From Sphingomonas sp. Root241 (GTDB lineage Bacteria; Pseudomonadota; Alphaproteobacteria; Sphingomonadales; Sphingomonadaceae), in the NCBI RefSeq assembly GCF_001428865.1, contig NZ_LMIV01000004.1, positions 280,029 to 344,028 of the forward strand: a DNA stretch of 64,000 nt, in the 5' to 3' direction. Below are positions 17,386-26,371 of the stretch, one piece after another. The translations under genes were made by a program, and so were the position numbers. Within the stretch, counting starts at the first letter, position 1. Every line of letters begins with the position of its first letter. The notes under the pieces were generated by a model. It made no database searches and was not told the DNA's origin. It saw only the letters and a list, made by a program, of their open reading frames with translations.

Positions 17386-18512
17386 GCGGCGACCTCCCTG
17401 GGAGTGGCGGAACGGCGCCGGATCAGCCGCGCCAGCCCGATCGTCATCAGCGGCAGCACGAAAACGGCGAGGAACATGTAGGCGAGCAGGCGGTAACCGC
17501 TGGCGATCAAGGCGATCAGCCCGACGCGCTCGGCGACGAACATGCAGACCAACAGCAGCCCGCCGGCGATCGCGGCCCGCGCGCGTGGGCTGAGCTCGAT
17601 CCCGCGACGGCGGCGCAGCACGCCGGCGACGCGCTCGTTGATCGCGTGGACTGCGCCGGCACCGCTTTCCAGCAACGCGGCGAAGATCATCAGCTGGAAC
17701 AGCCAGTGGAAGACCGGGGCGTTCAACTGGCGGAGCAGGAAGTCGGAAGGCAGCGTCTCGGCGCCGATGCCGGGATAGAAGGCGACCATGCAGACGAAGA
17801 ACAGGATCGCCGGCGCCATCGCCAGCGGCCCTGCGATCAGCCCGGCGGTGATGGCGTCGCGCGTGCTGGTGAGGTGGCGCAGGACGGGCAGGATCACGAC
17901 CGCGCCGATGATGTTGTAGCTGGCGTAGGTCAGCCCGCCCGAGGCCCAGCCGGTCCAGGGCGCGGGCGTCGCGAAACCGGCGGCGATCCGGTCGCCGAAG
18001 TTGAACATGCTGAGGATCAGGAACAGCGCATAGACGCCGTAGAGCAGGAAGGAGACGTATTTGAACACGCCTTCGACCGCCGAATTGCCGAGCGACACGG
18101 TGGCGAGGATCGCGACCGCGAGCAGCACCGCGCCGACGAAACTGGGCCAGCCGAACATCGCCGCGCCGATCGCCCCCGCGCTCGCCCCGAACACGGCGAG
18201 GATCAGCACGACGAAGAGGATATAGGCGATCTCGAACGCGATCCAGGCCGGGCCGAGCAGGTCGGCAAAGAACGCGCGATAGTCGAGGGCGCCCGCCAGC
18301 CGAGCATAAGCGAAGGTGGTGGCGGCGATGACGCTCCACAGGAGCATCGCCAGCACCATGCCGGCGAGGCCGCCCCAGGGGCCCGAGGGCAGGAAATACT
18401 CGGCCAGCTCGCGTCCGGTGGCATAGCCGCCGCCGATGATGACGGCCTTCATCGCGAAGCCCGGCAGCAGGAAGCGCTGGAACCAGCTCGATCCTGCCGC
18501 CGGGATGCTCAT
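17382..18512 (-). CDS. YkvI-type integral membrane transporter (APC-superfamily-like)
   Basis: A 376-residue hydrophobic protein with about ten membrane segments. It begins with the characteristic PGFAMKAVIIGGGYATGREL segment, where the glycine-rich unwound helix binds substrate in APC/NSS-type carriers. It matches the general description of YkvI/COG3949 proteins, whose substrates are poorly known. Overlaps of four bases with the genes on both sides tie it tightly to DgcN and the serine hydrolase. This suggests it imports an amino acid or small peptide derivative made by the operon. Confidence 0.8.
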   Translation of the reverse strand: MSIPAAGSSWFQRFLLPGFAMKAVIIGGGYATGRELAEYFLPSGPWGGLAGMVLAMLLWSVIAATTFAYARLAGALDYRAFFADLLGPAWIAFEIAYILFVVLILAVFGASAGAIGAAMFGWPSFVGAVLLAVAILATVSLGNSAVEGVFKYVSFLLYGVYALFLILSMFNFGDRIAAGFATPAPWTGWASGGLTYASYNIIGAVVILPVLRHLTSTRDAITAGLIAGPLAMAPAILFFVCMVAFYPGIGAETLPSDFLLRQLNAPVFHWLFQLMIFAALLESGAGAVHAINERVAGVLRRRRGIELSPRARAAIAGGLLLVCMFVAERVGLIALIASGYRLLAYMFLAVFVLPLMTIGLARLIRRRSATPREVAA

Positions 18513-19510
18513 GCCAGGCAGCTGGAGACGAGGGCTTCCAAGGCGGGGCCGCCGCGGATCGGATCGGCCACGGGGAGCCCGAGCCGCTCGCTCTCGCGCT
18601 CCATCAGCGCACTAGCCTCGGCTTCGTCGAGCGCCGACGTGTTGAAGCTCACGCCGCCGCAGCGGATGGCGGGATTGGTTCGCCGGCCGAGCGCGAGGGT
18701 GAGATCGATGATTTCCTCGATCGTCGCGACCTTGTAGCCCGCGGTGCCGAGCATGTCGGAGCGGCCGGGCTCGTGGCAGACGACGAAGACGTCGGGCTGG
18801 CTGCCATGGAGCAGGCCGAGCGAGACCGCGGCGTAAGCCGGATGCGCGAGCGAGCCCTGGCCTTCGATCAGGTCCCAATGATCGGGCGCCGCGTCGGGGG
18901 AGAGCATCTCCGCCGCGCCCGCCTCGAAATCGGAGACCACGGCGTCCATCGGCATGCCGCCGCCGGCGATCATGATCCCGGTCTGGCCGGTGGCGCGGAA
19001 ATCGCTGTCCACGCCGCGCTCCCGGAAGGCGCGGGCAAGCGCCAGCGCCGTGTATTTCTTGCCGAGCGCGCAATCGGTGCCGACGGTGAGCAGCCTCTTG
19101 CCGCTGCGCTTGCGCCCGGTGGCGACGGGGATGTCGGCCGGAGGCACGCGGATGTCGATCAGCCGCCGCCCGAGCAGGGCCGCTGCCTCGGCAAGCTCGG
19201 GGATGTCGGTCAGCCGGACATGCATCCCCGAGACGATGTCGAGCCCCGCCTCCAGCGCCTCGACCAGCGATTTGCGCCACGATTGCGGGATCACCCCGCC
19301 GGGATTGGCGACGCCGATCACGAGGCCTTTCGCGCCTTCCACCACTGCCTGGGCGGGCGTCATGTGCGGGAGATCGGTGGTGACGGTGGCGCCGCACGCG
19401 AACTCGCCCACGCATTTGTCCCCGGCCCAGTCGCGAAGCCCGAACGCGGTCTTGGCGAACCCCGGTTCGGTCGTGTCGCCGAGGAAGAGGAGATAGGGCT
19501 GGGGCAGCAC
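18509..19510 (-). CDS. dgcN: DUF1611 protein, DgcN type (D-glutamate catabolism)
   Basis: A 333-residue DUF1611 protein. The N-terminal part begins PYLLFLGDTTEP as in family members, and the C-terminal half carries a P-loop-like GTDCALGKKYT (residues 144-154). DUF1611 proteins called DgcN work with the epimerase DgcA in D-glutamate breakdown via an N-acylated intermediate; a dgcA-type gene lies in this operon. I chose the second of two GTG codons because it has GGAG seven bases upstream and gives the family-typical N-terminus; the first GTG would add two residues. It starts 14 bases after the TonB receptor stop. Confidence 0.82.
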   Translation of the reverse strand: MLPQPYLLFLGDTTEPGFAKTAFGLRDWAGDKCVGEFACGATVTTDLPHMTPAQAVVEGAKGLVIGVANPGGVIPQSWRKSLVEALEAGLDIVSGMHVRLTDIPELAEAAALLGRRLIDIRVPPADIPVATGRKRSGKRLLTVGTDCALGKKYTALALARAFRERGVDSDFRATGQTGIMIAGGGMPMDAVVSDFEAGAAEMLSPDAAPDHWDLIEGQGSLAHPAYAAVSLGLLHGSQPDVFVVCHEPGRSDMLGTAGYKVATIEEIIDLTLALGRRTNPAIRCGGVSFNTSALDEAEASALMERESERLGLPVADPIRGGPALEALVSSCLA

Positions 19511-19523
19511 GCGCACGCTCCGA

Positions 19524-21713
19524 TCAGAATGCCAGCTCGGCCGCGAGGCCCAGCGTGCGCGGCTGGAGGGGGACGGTCGAGAGAAAGCCGGGATTGACGG
19601 TGGCGACATTGGTGGTGATGCGGCCCGCCTCGTCGGTGAGGTTGCGGGCATAAGCGCGCAGCGTCCATTTGCCGCCGAAGGTGACCGAGGCGTTGAGGTC
19701 GAGCGTGGCATAGCCGTCGACCGGTACCGCGAGCGGCGAGCTCTCGACCGCCGAGATGCGATCGCCGACGATGCGGACCGCGCCGCCGACATGCGCCTGC
19801 GCCGAGCCGCCGACCGGGAAGCTGTAATCCGCGGTCATCGCCGCGGCGAGCTTGGGCACGTTGGGCAATTGATCGCCATCGGTGCAGTTGTCAGTCGTCT
19901 CGGTGCAGCGAGCGTCGGTATAGGCGATGTTGCCACCGACGCTGAACCCGGCGATCGGCTGGAGCAGCAGCGAGGCTTCGAAGCCCTTGCTGCGCGCGGT
20001 ACCGGCATTGACCAGGCCGTTGATGCCGTTGGAGAAGGCCGCGCTGGTCTGGAGGTCCTTCCAGTCGAGCAGGAAGGCCGCGGCGTTGAAGGTCACTGCC
20101 CGATTGAGGAAGCGGGCCTTGATGCCGGCTTCGTAGCTGGTGACTCTCTCCGAATCCACGGTCGTCGGGAAGCCGGGCAGGGCGATGTTCGGGCCGCCCG
20201 GGCGATAGCCGGTGGCGGCGCGGGCATAGACCATCGTGTCCGAGTTGATGTTGATCTGGGGGCTGACGCTCCAGGTGACGATTTCCTCGGAAGAGCTGCC
20301 GTCGCCGCTGGTGTCGAGGCCGATCAGCGGGATCTGGGTCACCTGCGTGAAGGTCTGATCGTTGCGCGCCCAGCGCAGGCCACCGGTCAAGTGGAAGACG
20401 TCGCCGAACTTGTACGTCGCGTTCCCGAAGACGGCATATTCCTTGTAGGTGTTCGGCAGCGCGACGACCGCGAAGGGATCGAACGCCGGGAGCACCGCGC
20501 CCGAGGCGTCGAGCGCGCGGACGATCTGGTCGTGGCTATTGTCCTCGTCGGTGTAGAAGAAGCCGAGCTGCCATTCGAACCTGTCGCTCGAAGCCGAAGT
20601 GAGGCGGAGTTCCTCGGTCCATTTCTTCTGGTGGAGCGTCGCCGGATAATTGGCGAGCCCGCCCCAGATGACGCCATAGACGCGCGAGGCATCGCTGGTC
20701 TCGAGGATGTCGAGCTTGCTGTACGAGGTGGTCGAGCTCAGCTCGGCGAAACCGAAATCGTAGGCGAGCGTGCCCGCATAGAACTGGAAGTCGCTGGTGA
20801 AGGGTTCGGGCAGCTGCGAATTGGTGCTGAGCCAGTCGGCGCCGGGCTCCAGCGGACCGTAGGTCGGCGTCTCGTAGAGGATGCTGAAATTGTCCGAGTC
20901 GACCGACTGCCACAGGCCGCTGAGCTTGATGGTGAGGTTGCTGTCGGGCTTCCACAGCAAGGCGACGCGGCCGCCCTGCTGGACGGCATCGTTCACGTCC
21001 TTCTCGCCGGTGAAGATGTTGTCGATATAGCCCGGCGTTTCGCGGCGCGAATAGCTGGCGCTGACGGCGAGCTTGTCGCTGACCAGCGGCACGTTGACCA
21101 TGGCGTTCGCCGCCCAGCCCATGTCGCCCCCATGCGCGATGGTGAAGATCTCGCCGCCGGCGCGGACCGACAGGCTGTTGAGATCGGGCTGCACGGTGAC
21201 GTATTTCAGCAGGCCACCGATCGAGCTGGCGCCATAGAGCGTGCCCTGGGGCCCGCGCAGCACTTCGAGCTGGGCGATGTCATAGGGCATCAGATCGAGC
21301 GAAAAGGTCTGCGCGCGATTGTAGATGCCGCTCGATCCGATCGGCGCGTCGTCGAGATACATGCCGACCGTGGCGCTGGGGCCGATCGGCGCGACGCCGC
21401 GCAGCGACAGGGTCGATCGGCCGGGCGAGCCGGCATTGTCCACCTGGAAGCCGGGGACATAGGCGGCATAATCGGTGAGCTGCGATCCGCCGGCCTGCTG
21501 CATCTGCGCGCCGCCGACGACGCTGATCGAGATCGGCACGTCCTGGAGCCGCTCCTCGCGCTTCTGCGCAGTGACGACGATCTCGTCGTCGCCGGCCACG
21601 GCGGCCTCGGGTGCCGACGGTGGTGCGTCCTGCGCCAGCGCTGCAATAGGCAGGAGCAGCGCGCCTGCCGCCACGGTGATCAGCAATTTGGTCCGATTGG
21701 TCGTGCGCGTCAT
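19524..21713 (-). CDS. TonB-dependent receptor of the DgcN/DgcA operon
   Basis: A 729-residue receptor with signal peptide (residues 1-28, ending ALAQ), TonB box DEIVVTA at 43-49, a plug domain with the LQDVPISISV segment, and a beta-barrel ending GLAAELAF. It is smaller than the other receptors in the window, closer to receptors for small ligands. It lies between the epimerase and DUF1611 genes, so uptake of a D-amino-acid-containing peptide or murein fragment across the outer membrane is a reasonable inference. A 38-base palindrome immediately upstream suggests its own regulated promoter inside the operon. Confidence 0.92.
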   Translation of the reverse strand: MTRTTNRTKLLITVAAGALLLPIAALAQDAPPSAPEAAVAGDDEIVVTAQKREERLQDVPISISVVGGAQMQQAGGSQLTDYAAYVPGFQVDNAGSPGRSTLSLRGVAPIGPSATVGMYLDDAPIGSSGIYNRAQTFSLDLMPYDIAQLEVLRGPQGTLYGASSIGGLLKYVTVQPDLNSLSVRAGGEIFTIAHGGDMGWAANAMVNVPLVSDKLAVSASYSRRETPGYIDNIFTGEKDVNDAVQQGGRVALLWKPDSNLTIKLSGLWQSVDSDNFSILYETPTYGPLEPGADWLSTNSQLPEPFTSDFQFYAGTLAYDFGFAELSSTTSYSKLDILETSDASRVYGVIWGGLANYPATLHQKKWTEELRLTSASSDRFEWQLGFFYTDEDNSHDQIVRALDASGAVLPAFDPFAVVALPNTYKEYAVFGNATYKFGDVFHLTGGLRWARNDQTFTQVTQIPLIGLDTSGDGSSSEEIVTWSVSPQININSDTMVYARAATGYRPGGPNIALPGFPTTVDSERVTSYEAGIKARFLNRAVTFNAAAFLLDWKDLQTSAAFSNGINGLVNAGTARSKGFEASLLLQPIAGFSVGGNIAYTDARCTETTDNCTDGDQLPNVPKLAAAMTADYSFPVGGSAQAHVGGAVRIVGDRISAVESSPLAVPVDGYATLDLNASVTFGGKWTLRAYARNLTDEAGRITTNVATVNPGFLSTVPLQPRTLGLAAELAF

Positions 21714-21745
21714 CGTCGGTCCTCCCCCAGGAGTTCGATGGCTAA

Positions 21746-21783
21746 TTCTCTAATCAGGATTGTATGATCCGGATTGGAGAATA
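21746..21783. promoter_or_regulatory. 38-base palindrome upstream of the TonB receptor
   Basis: Arms ATTCTCTAATCAGG and CCGGATTGGAGAAT match at 12 of 14 positions around a ten-base AT-rich centre (ATTGTATGAT). The site fills the 71-base gap between the dgcA stop and the receptor start. It is an operator candidate for the XRE-cupin regulator encoded at 24943, whose own promoter region has a partly similar sequence. Confidence 0.55.
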
Positions 21784-21784
21784 G

Positions 21785-22816
21785 TCAACCGATATTGCAA
21801 TTAGATTGCTGCGGCAGCGCGCGGTGACCCCAGACCGCTTCGGGGCAGCGGATATAGCCGTCCTCGTAGCGGATGCCGGGCTCGCGATCGGCGGCGAGGA
21901 AAGTGGGTCCGTCGAGGTCGACGACGTCGCAGAGCTGGCCGAGCAGGAAGGCGGGCGCCATTGCGAGGCTCGACCCGACCATGTTGCCGACCATCACGTC
22001 GAGGCCGAGCATCCGCGCGCGCCGGGCGATCGCGATTGCCTCGGTGAGGCCGCCGCATTTGTCGAGCTTGATATTGACCGTGTCGAAGCGGCCGACCAGC
22101 GCATCGAGATCGGCAAGCGTGAGCCCGCTCTCGTCGGCGGCGATGGGAATGGGCGAGTCGAACCCGTCGAGATCGGCTTCGCGGCCGCGCGCGAGCGGCT
22201 GTTCGAGCAAGGCGATGCCGCATTCGACCAGCACGGCGATCAACGCGTCGAGCTCGTCGACCTTGAACCCTTGATTGGCATCGACGCCGACCCAGCAATC
22301 CTTTCGCGCTGCGCGCACCGCGCGGACCCGGGCGACGTCGAGGTCGAGATCGCCGGTGAGCTTGAGCTTGAGCGCGCGGGCATCGGCATAAGCCAGCGCG
22401 CCCTCGGCCATCACTGCCGGGTCTTCCGCGCCGAGCGTGAAGGTGGTGAGAAGCGGGCGTGGCTCCGGCAGGTCGGCGAGTTTCCATACGGGCACGCCGG
22501 CGCGCTTCGCGTCGAGTTCCCAGAGGGCGCAATCCGCGGCGTTGCGGGCTCCGCCGGGAGGGAGCGCCTGCTGGAGATCGGCGCGTGTCATGCCTTTGGT
22601 CAGGCCCTCGCGCACCGTCTCCAGCGCGGCGGTCATCGCTGTTTCGTCGTCGCCGAGATAATAGACGCCGCTCGCTTCGCCGCGCCCGGTGTGGAGGCCG
22701 TCACTCAGCGTGACGACCACCACCGGAGACTCGGTGAAGACATGGCCCGAGATCCGGAACGGCTTCGCGAAGGGAAGCCGTTCCACCGCCACGTCGCACG
22801 AGAGACGCTGCACCAT
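21785..22816 (-). CDS. dgcA: DgcA-type epimerase/racemase (enolase superfamily, dipeptide epimerase family)
   Basis: A 343-residue member of the muconate-lactonizing subgroup of the enolase superfamily. Catalytic and metal residues are in place: K150-L-K152, D179 in VDANQG, E205 in LLEQPL, D228-E229 in AADES, and the base lysine in NIKLDKCGG (K250 or K253). Close relatives are L-Ala-D/L-Glu epimerases or DgcA, which racemises N-acylated glutamate. The DgcN partner in the same operon favours DgcA. It starts four bases after the stop of the upstream serine hydrolase gene. Confidence 0.85.
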   Translation of the reverse strand: MVQRLSCDVAVERLPFAKPFRISGHVFTESPVVVVTLSDGLHTGRGEASGVYYLGDDETAMTAALETVREGLTKGMTRADLQQALPPGGARNAADCALWELDAKRAGVPVWKLADLPEPRPLLTTFTLGAEDPAVMAEGALAYADARALKLKLTGDLDLDVARVRAVRAARKDCWVGVDANQGFKVDELDALIAVLVECGIALLEQPLARGREADLDGFDSPIPIAADESGLTLADLDALVGRFDTVNIKLDKCGGLTEAIAIARRARMLGLDVMVGNMVGSSLAMAPAFLLGQLCDVVDLDGPTFLAADREPGIRYEDGYIRCPEAVWGHRALPQQSNCNIG

Positions 22817-22820
22817 TGCC

Positions 22821-24797
22821 CTAGAACTCGGTGCCGAAGCTGATCAGCTTGAAGGCCAGCGCCGTGTACAGGATGAAGAAGGCGTCGAGCACGAGCAGCA
22901 CGCTCCAGATCCGGGCGAACCAGCCGCGCCTGGCCTTCCAGGTCAACCAGGCGTTCCAGATCGACAGGCCGAATATCCCGAAAAAGACGAGCGTGCCGAC
23001 GATCTGGAGCAGCAGGATCAGCCAGTCGGTCGAGCCGTGGCTCTCGAAATCCTCGAGACCCGAGATAGCGATTGCCCAGCCGACCAGCACGAGCAGCACC
23101 AGCCAGGTGAAACCGCGGACCGCGCGATAGGTGCGGCGTGCCTCGCCTTCGAGCGCGAGTGGGGCGCCGTAGCGGCGGCGGGCGAACCAGCCGACGGGCC
23201 AGGACAGCGCGGTGAGGAAGACCACGCCGATGCCGAACAGGAGCGCGGGCATCACCCAGGCGCTGTCGAGCGAAGCCGGCGTACGATACCAGATCATGAA
23301 AGGCGAGACTTCGCCGAAGCTCCAGCGCACGACCTTGCCGTCGACGACCTGCGCGGCGAGCCGCTCATGGCCATAGGCGTCCTGCCAGACGAACGGCTCG
23401 ACTTCGATCAGCTTGCGCGGCGCGCCGCCGGGGCTGGTCAGCGCGGGGATGACCGGACGACCATCGGCGTCGAGGCTGACCTTGGTATCGCCGAGCAGGC
23501 CGATGATCTTGGCGAAGCTCGAATCGATGCGGCGGCTGTTGGTCCAGCTACCGACGAGCAGCTTTGCATGCTCCTTCGCAGTCGGAAGCTCGACCGGGGC
23601 GGCCTTTTTGGAATCGGGAAGGTAGCGATCGGCGAATTCGTCGAACAGCGAGCCGCGCAGCACGCGCGTGACGCCGTCCTTCCCGCTGCTGTTCATCGAG
23701 ATGTAGAGCCCGACATTGTCTTCGGGGAAGATCCACAGATCGCTGTGGAAATAGACCGTGTCGCCGCCGTGCGCGATCGCGCGGTGGCCGTTGATGCGCT
23801 GTTCGTAGAAGCCGAGCGCCATCTGGTTGATCGCGGGGATCGCGCTGGCCTGGGGCGCGTGCATCAGCTTCGCGGTTTCCGGCTTGAGCAGCGGGCCGCC
23901 ATTGGCGAGGTGCGCGATCATGAACTTGGCCATGTCGCCGCCGCTGATCGCCGATGCGCCAGCGGGGGCCATGCCGATCAGCTCATAGCCCTTGGCCGGG
24001 CCCGAGCCGAGCTCATAGCCCTGTGACATGTACGGCTTGAGGCGGGCGGGCAGGGGCTGGCGGAAGCTGGCGTACTGCATGCCGAGCCGGCCGAAGATGT
24101 TGCGCTCGACATAATCGTCGAAAGACATTCCCGAGACGCGCTCGACGATATAGCCGGCCAGCGCGGTGGCGTAGTTGGAATAGGCCGGGGTGGTGCCGGG
24201 GGCGTAGATCCGCTCGGGTATGCGGTGCTTGAGCACGTCGCCGAGGCTGGGGACGGGCTTGTCGAAGGTGAGCAGGCCCTTGATGATCTCTTCGAAGCCG
24301 GCGGTGTGCGTCATGATGTTGCGCAGCGTGATCGGCTTGCCCTGGTAAGGCGGGATCTTGAAATCGAGATAGCGGTTCACGTCCGCATCGAGGTCGAGCT
24401 TGCCCGCCTCGACCTGCTGCATCACTGCGGTCCAGGTGTAGAGCTTCGAAGTCGAGCCGGGGCGGAACAGCGTGGTTGCCGGGTCGACCGGCTTTCGCTT
24501 CGCGACGTCGGAATAGCCGAAGCCACGCTGCGTAACGACTTGTCCGTCCTTGACGACGACGACCACCGCGCCGGCGACGTCACCGCGCGCGAGCGCGTAG
24601 GGCATGAAGCCGTCGAGCCAGGCGTCGGCATCGGCCTTGGTCAGCGTGGCAGGACCTGCGGGAGTCGCTGGCGCGGCGGCTGGCGGCGGCGTCTGCGCGA
24701 CCGGGGTCAGCGGGGCGGGCGCCTGCGTGAAGGCCGGTACCCCGATTGCGATGCCGAGCAATCCTGCCGCGAGCACCGCCAGCGAACGTTTCCACAT
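22821..24797 (-). CDS. Serine hydrolase with C-terminal membrane domain
   Basis: A 658-residue protein. A signal peptide precedes a Pro/Ala-rich linker (residues 25-50), then a beta-lactamase-fold domain with S115-T-S-K118, the SNY tyrosine motif in PAYSNYATALAG, and HGGDT. After a lipocalin-like segment, the last 150 residues contain about four membrane helices. This topology anchors the catalytic domain outside the inner membrane. I chose the ATG at 24797 (AAGGGGAAG upstream, signal peptide follows); an in-frame ATG further upstream lacks these. It is the first gene of the leftward operon. Peptide substrate is inferred from the neighbours only. Confidence 0.83.
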   Translation of the reverse strand: MWKRSLAVLAAGLLGIAIGVPAFTQAPAPLTPVAQTPPPAAAPATPAGPATLTKADADAWLDGFMPYALARGDVAGAVVVVVKDGQVVTQRGFGYSDVAKRKPVDPATTLFRPGSTSKLYTWTAVMQQVEAGKLDLDADVNRYLDFKIPPYQGKPITLRNIMTHTAGFEEIIKGLLTFDKPVPSLGDVLKHRIPERIYAPGTTPAYSNYATALAGYIVERVSGMSFDDYVERNIFGRLGMQYASFRQPLPARLKPYMSQGYELGSGPAKGYELIGMAPAGASAISGGDMAKFMIAHLANGGPLLKPETAKLMHAPQASAIPAINQMALGFYEQRINGHRAIAHGGDTVYFHSDLWIFPEDNVGLYISMNSSGKDGVTRVLRGSLFDEFADRYLPDSKKAAPVELPTAKEHAKLLVGSWTNSRRIDSSFAKIIGLLGDTKVSLDADGRPVIPALTSPGGAPRKLIEVEPFVWQDAYGHERLAAQVVDGKVVRWSFGEVSPFMIWYRTPASLDSAWVMPALLFGIGVVFLTALSWPVGWFARRRYGAPLALEGEARRTYRAVRGFTWLVLLVLVGWAIAISGLEDFESHGSTDWLILLLQIVGTLVFFGIFGLSIWNAWLTWKARRGWFARIWSVLLVLDAFFILYTALAFKLISFGTEF

Positions 24798-24888
24798 CGC
24801 GCTTCCCCTTATGTTTCCCCGCGACTCCGGCATGTGATTGCGCCGGTTTGCGTCTGCGGTTAGGCTATATCCCAAGTGAACTAGTTAC

Positions 24889-24924
24889 GCCTGATTGAGA
24901 CATAATGATCCTGTTCGGAAAAAT
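24889..24924. promoter_or_regulatory. Possible second binding site between the operon and its regulator
   Basis: CCTGATTGAGA is followed by ATGATCCTGTTCGGAAAAAT. Both parts resemble pieces of the 21746-21783 palindrome (CCTGATTAGAGA on one strand, ATGATCCGGATTGGAGAAT on the other), but the fit needs gaps. It lies in the divergent region between the serine hydrolase and the regulator. Weak evidence. Confidence 0.3.
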
Positions 24925-24942
24925 GTCAAACTGGGGAATCGG

Positions 24943-25572
24943 ATGGCCACGCGCCTGAAGCCGGAACAACCAACGCTCGGTACGCTGGTGCGTGCGCTGC
25001 GCAGCCGCAACGGCTGGACGCTCAAGGAGATGAGTGTCCGCAGCGGCATTCCCGTGTCGACTCTGTCCAAGGTCGAGCATGACCGGCTGACGCTGACCTA
25101 TGACAAGCTTCTCCAGCTGAGCCAGCGGCTCAACATCCGCATGTCCGAGCTGTTCGCGGAGAATGATTCGGCGGCCGAGGCCCCGGTCACCGCGCGGCGC
25201 AGCATCGGCGATCTCGATCATGCGGTGCGCGTGAACACGCCGAACTACGATTATTACTACCTCTGCACCGAACTGCGGCGGAAGCGGATGATCCCGGTGA
25301 TCACGCGCGTGCGCGCCAAATCGGTCGAGGAGTTCGGTGATCTCGTCCACCATTCGGGCGAGGAGTTCATCTACATCGTCAGCGGGCGGATCGTGGTGCA
25401 CACCGAATTCTACGATCCCGTGACGCTCGATACCGGCGAATCGATCTACATCGATTCGAACATGGGCCATGCGTACGTCGCGGACGAGGGTTGCGACGAG
25501 GCGGTGGTGCTGGGCGTATGCTCCAGCGCCGAGGACGGGCTGATGGATTCGCTGCTCAACCTCCACGGCTGA
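24943..25572 (+). CDS. XRE-family regulator with C-terminal cupin
   Basis: A 209-residue regulator. A helix-turn-helix of the XRE type spans residues 11-65 (WTLKEMSVRSGIPVSTLSKV), and a cupin sensor fold spans about 105-190 (HHSGEEFIYIVSGRIVVH). Such proteins commonly control operons for amino acid or amine use, with the ligand bound in the cupin. The ATG at 24943 has GGGGAA upstream and begins the alignable protein. It is divergent from the DgcA/DgcN operon and is its most likely controller. Described D-glutamate operons in other bacteria may use other regulator families. Confidence 0.87.
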   Translation: MATRLKPEQPTLGTLVRALRSRNGWTLKEMSVRSGIPVSTLSKVEHDRLTLTYDKLLQLSQRLNIRMSELFAENDSAAEAPVTARRSIGDLDHAVRVNTPNYDYYYLCTELRRKRMIPVITRVRAKSVEEFGDLVHHSGEEFIYIVSGRIVVHTEFYDPVTLDTGESIYIDSNMGHAYVADEGCDEAVVLGVCSSAEDGLMDSLLNLHG

Positions 25573-25636
25573 GGGGAATGTTGCCAGCGGGCGGTTCGTG
25601 CGTTCATCTGGTCGAACTCCCTCGAGGCAGACCCTC

Positions 25637-26311
25637 ATGAAACCGCTCACCGAAGCGCATCTCGCGATCCTCCGGCGCCACATGGTCGAAGTGATCGACA
25701 TCGAGTTCGACTTGCTGAGCGAGGAGATCGAGCGGACGGCACCGAGCCCGCGCGTGCGCGAGGCGTTGCTGGCGGTGCCGCGGCATCTGTTCGTGCCCGC
25801 GCAGTTTGCAGCGCTCGCCTATCAGGACAGTCCGCTGCCGATCGGCTTCGACAAGACGATCTCGCAACCCTTCATGGTGGCGCTGATGACCGAGCTGCTC
25901 GATCCGCAGGAAGGGGATTCGGTGCTCGAGGTGGGGACCGGGCTCGGCTACCAGACCGCGATCCTCGCCGGGCTGGCGGCGCGAGTGTGGAGTGTCGAGA
26001 TCGTCGAGGAATTCGCCGGCATCGCCGATGCGCGGCTGCTCGAGCTGGGATACCAAAACGTCGCCATCCGCATCGGCGATGGGTCGCGCGGCTGGGCGGA
26101 AGCGGCGCCGTTCGACGCGATCCTGGTCAGCGCGGCGGCGAAGGAATTGCCGGAGGCATTGGTGGGTCAGCTCAAGCCCGAAGGCGGGCGGCTGGTCATG
26201 CCGCTGGGCGAGTCCGGCGCGCAGCGGCTGGTGCAGGTGACGCGCGACGGAAACGAGTTGACGATCCGCGAAGTGATGGCAGTGCAATTCACCGAGCTGG
26301 AGACCGTTTAG
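25637..26311 (+). CDS. pcm: Protein-L-isoaspartate O-methyltransferase
   Basis: A 224-residue SAM-dependent methyltransferase. The AdoMet-binding glycine loop VLEVGTGLGYQTA lies at residues 96-108, and upstream are the family-typical VPRHLFVPAQ and the substrate-site segment ISQPFMVALMTELL. The enzyme methylates abnormal isoaspartyl residues to start repair of aged proteins in the cytoplasm. The ATG at 25637 gives the usual length; the longer frame upstream has no family similarity. It is followed by a small protein gene 60 bases downstream in the same direction. Confidence 0.9.
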   Translation: MKPLTEAHLAILRRHMVEVIDIEFDLLSEEIERTAPSPRVREALLAVPRHLFVPAQFAALAYQDSPLPIGFDKTISQPFMVALMTELLDPQEGDSVLEVGTGLGYQTAILAGLAARVWSVEIVEEFAGIADARLLELGYQNVAIRIGDGSRGWAEAAPFDAILVSAAAKELPEALVGQLKPEGGRLVMPLGESGAQRLVQVTRDGNELTIREVMAVQFTELETV

Positions 26312-26371
26312 CCGCATGCGGCGCACTCATCGCTTGACACCGGGCGCGCGGACGGGCGTTGAGGCGCGGCT

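Noticed and set aside
16246..24026. Long rightward frames opposite the leftward DgcA/DgcN operon
   Set aside because: Translations are rich in Glu/Asp/Arg/His without recognisable motifs, and each mirrors a gene with intact catalytic residues on the other strand.
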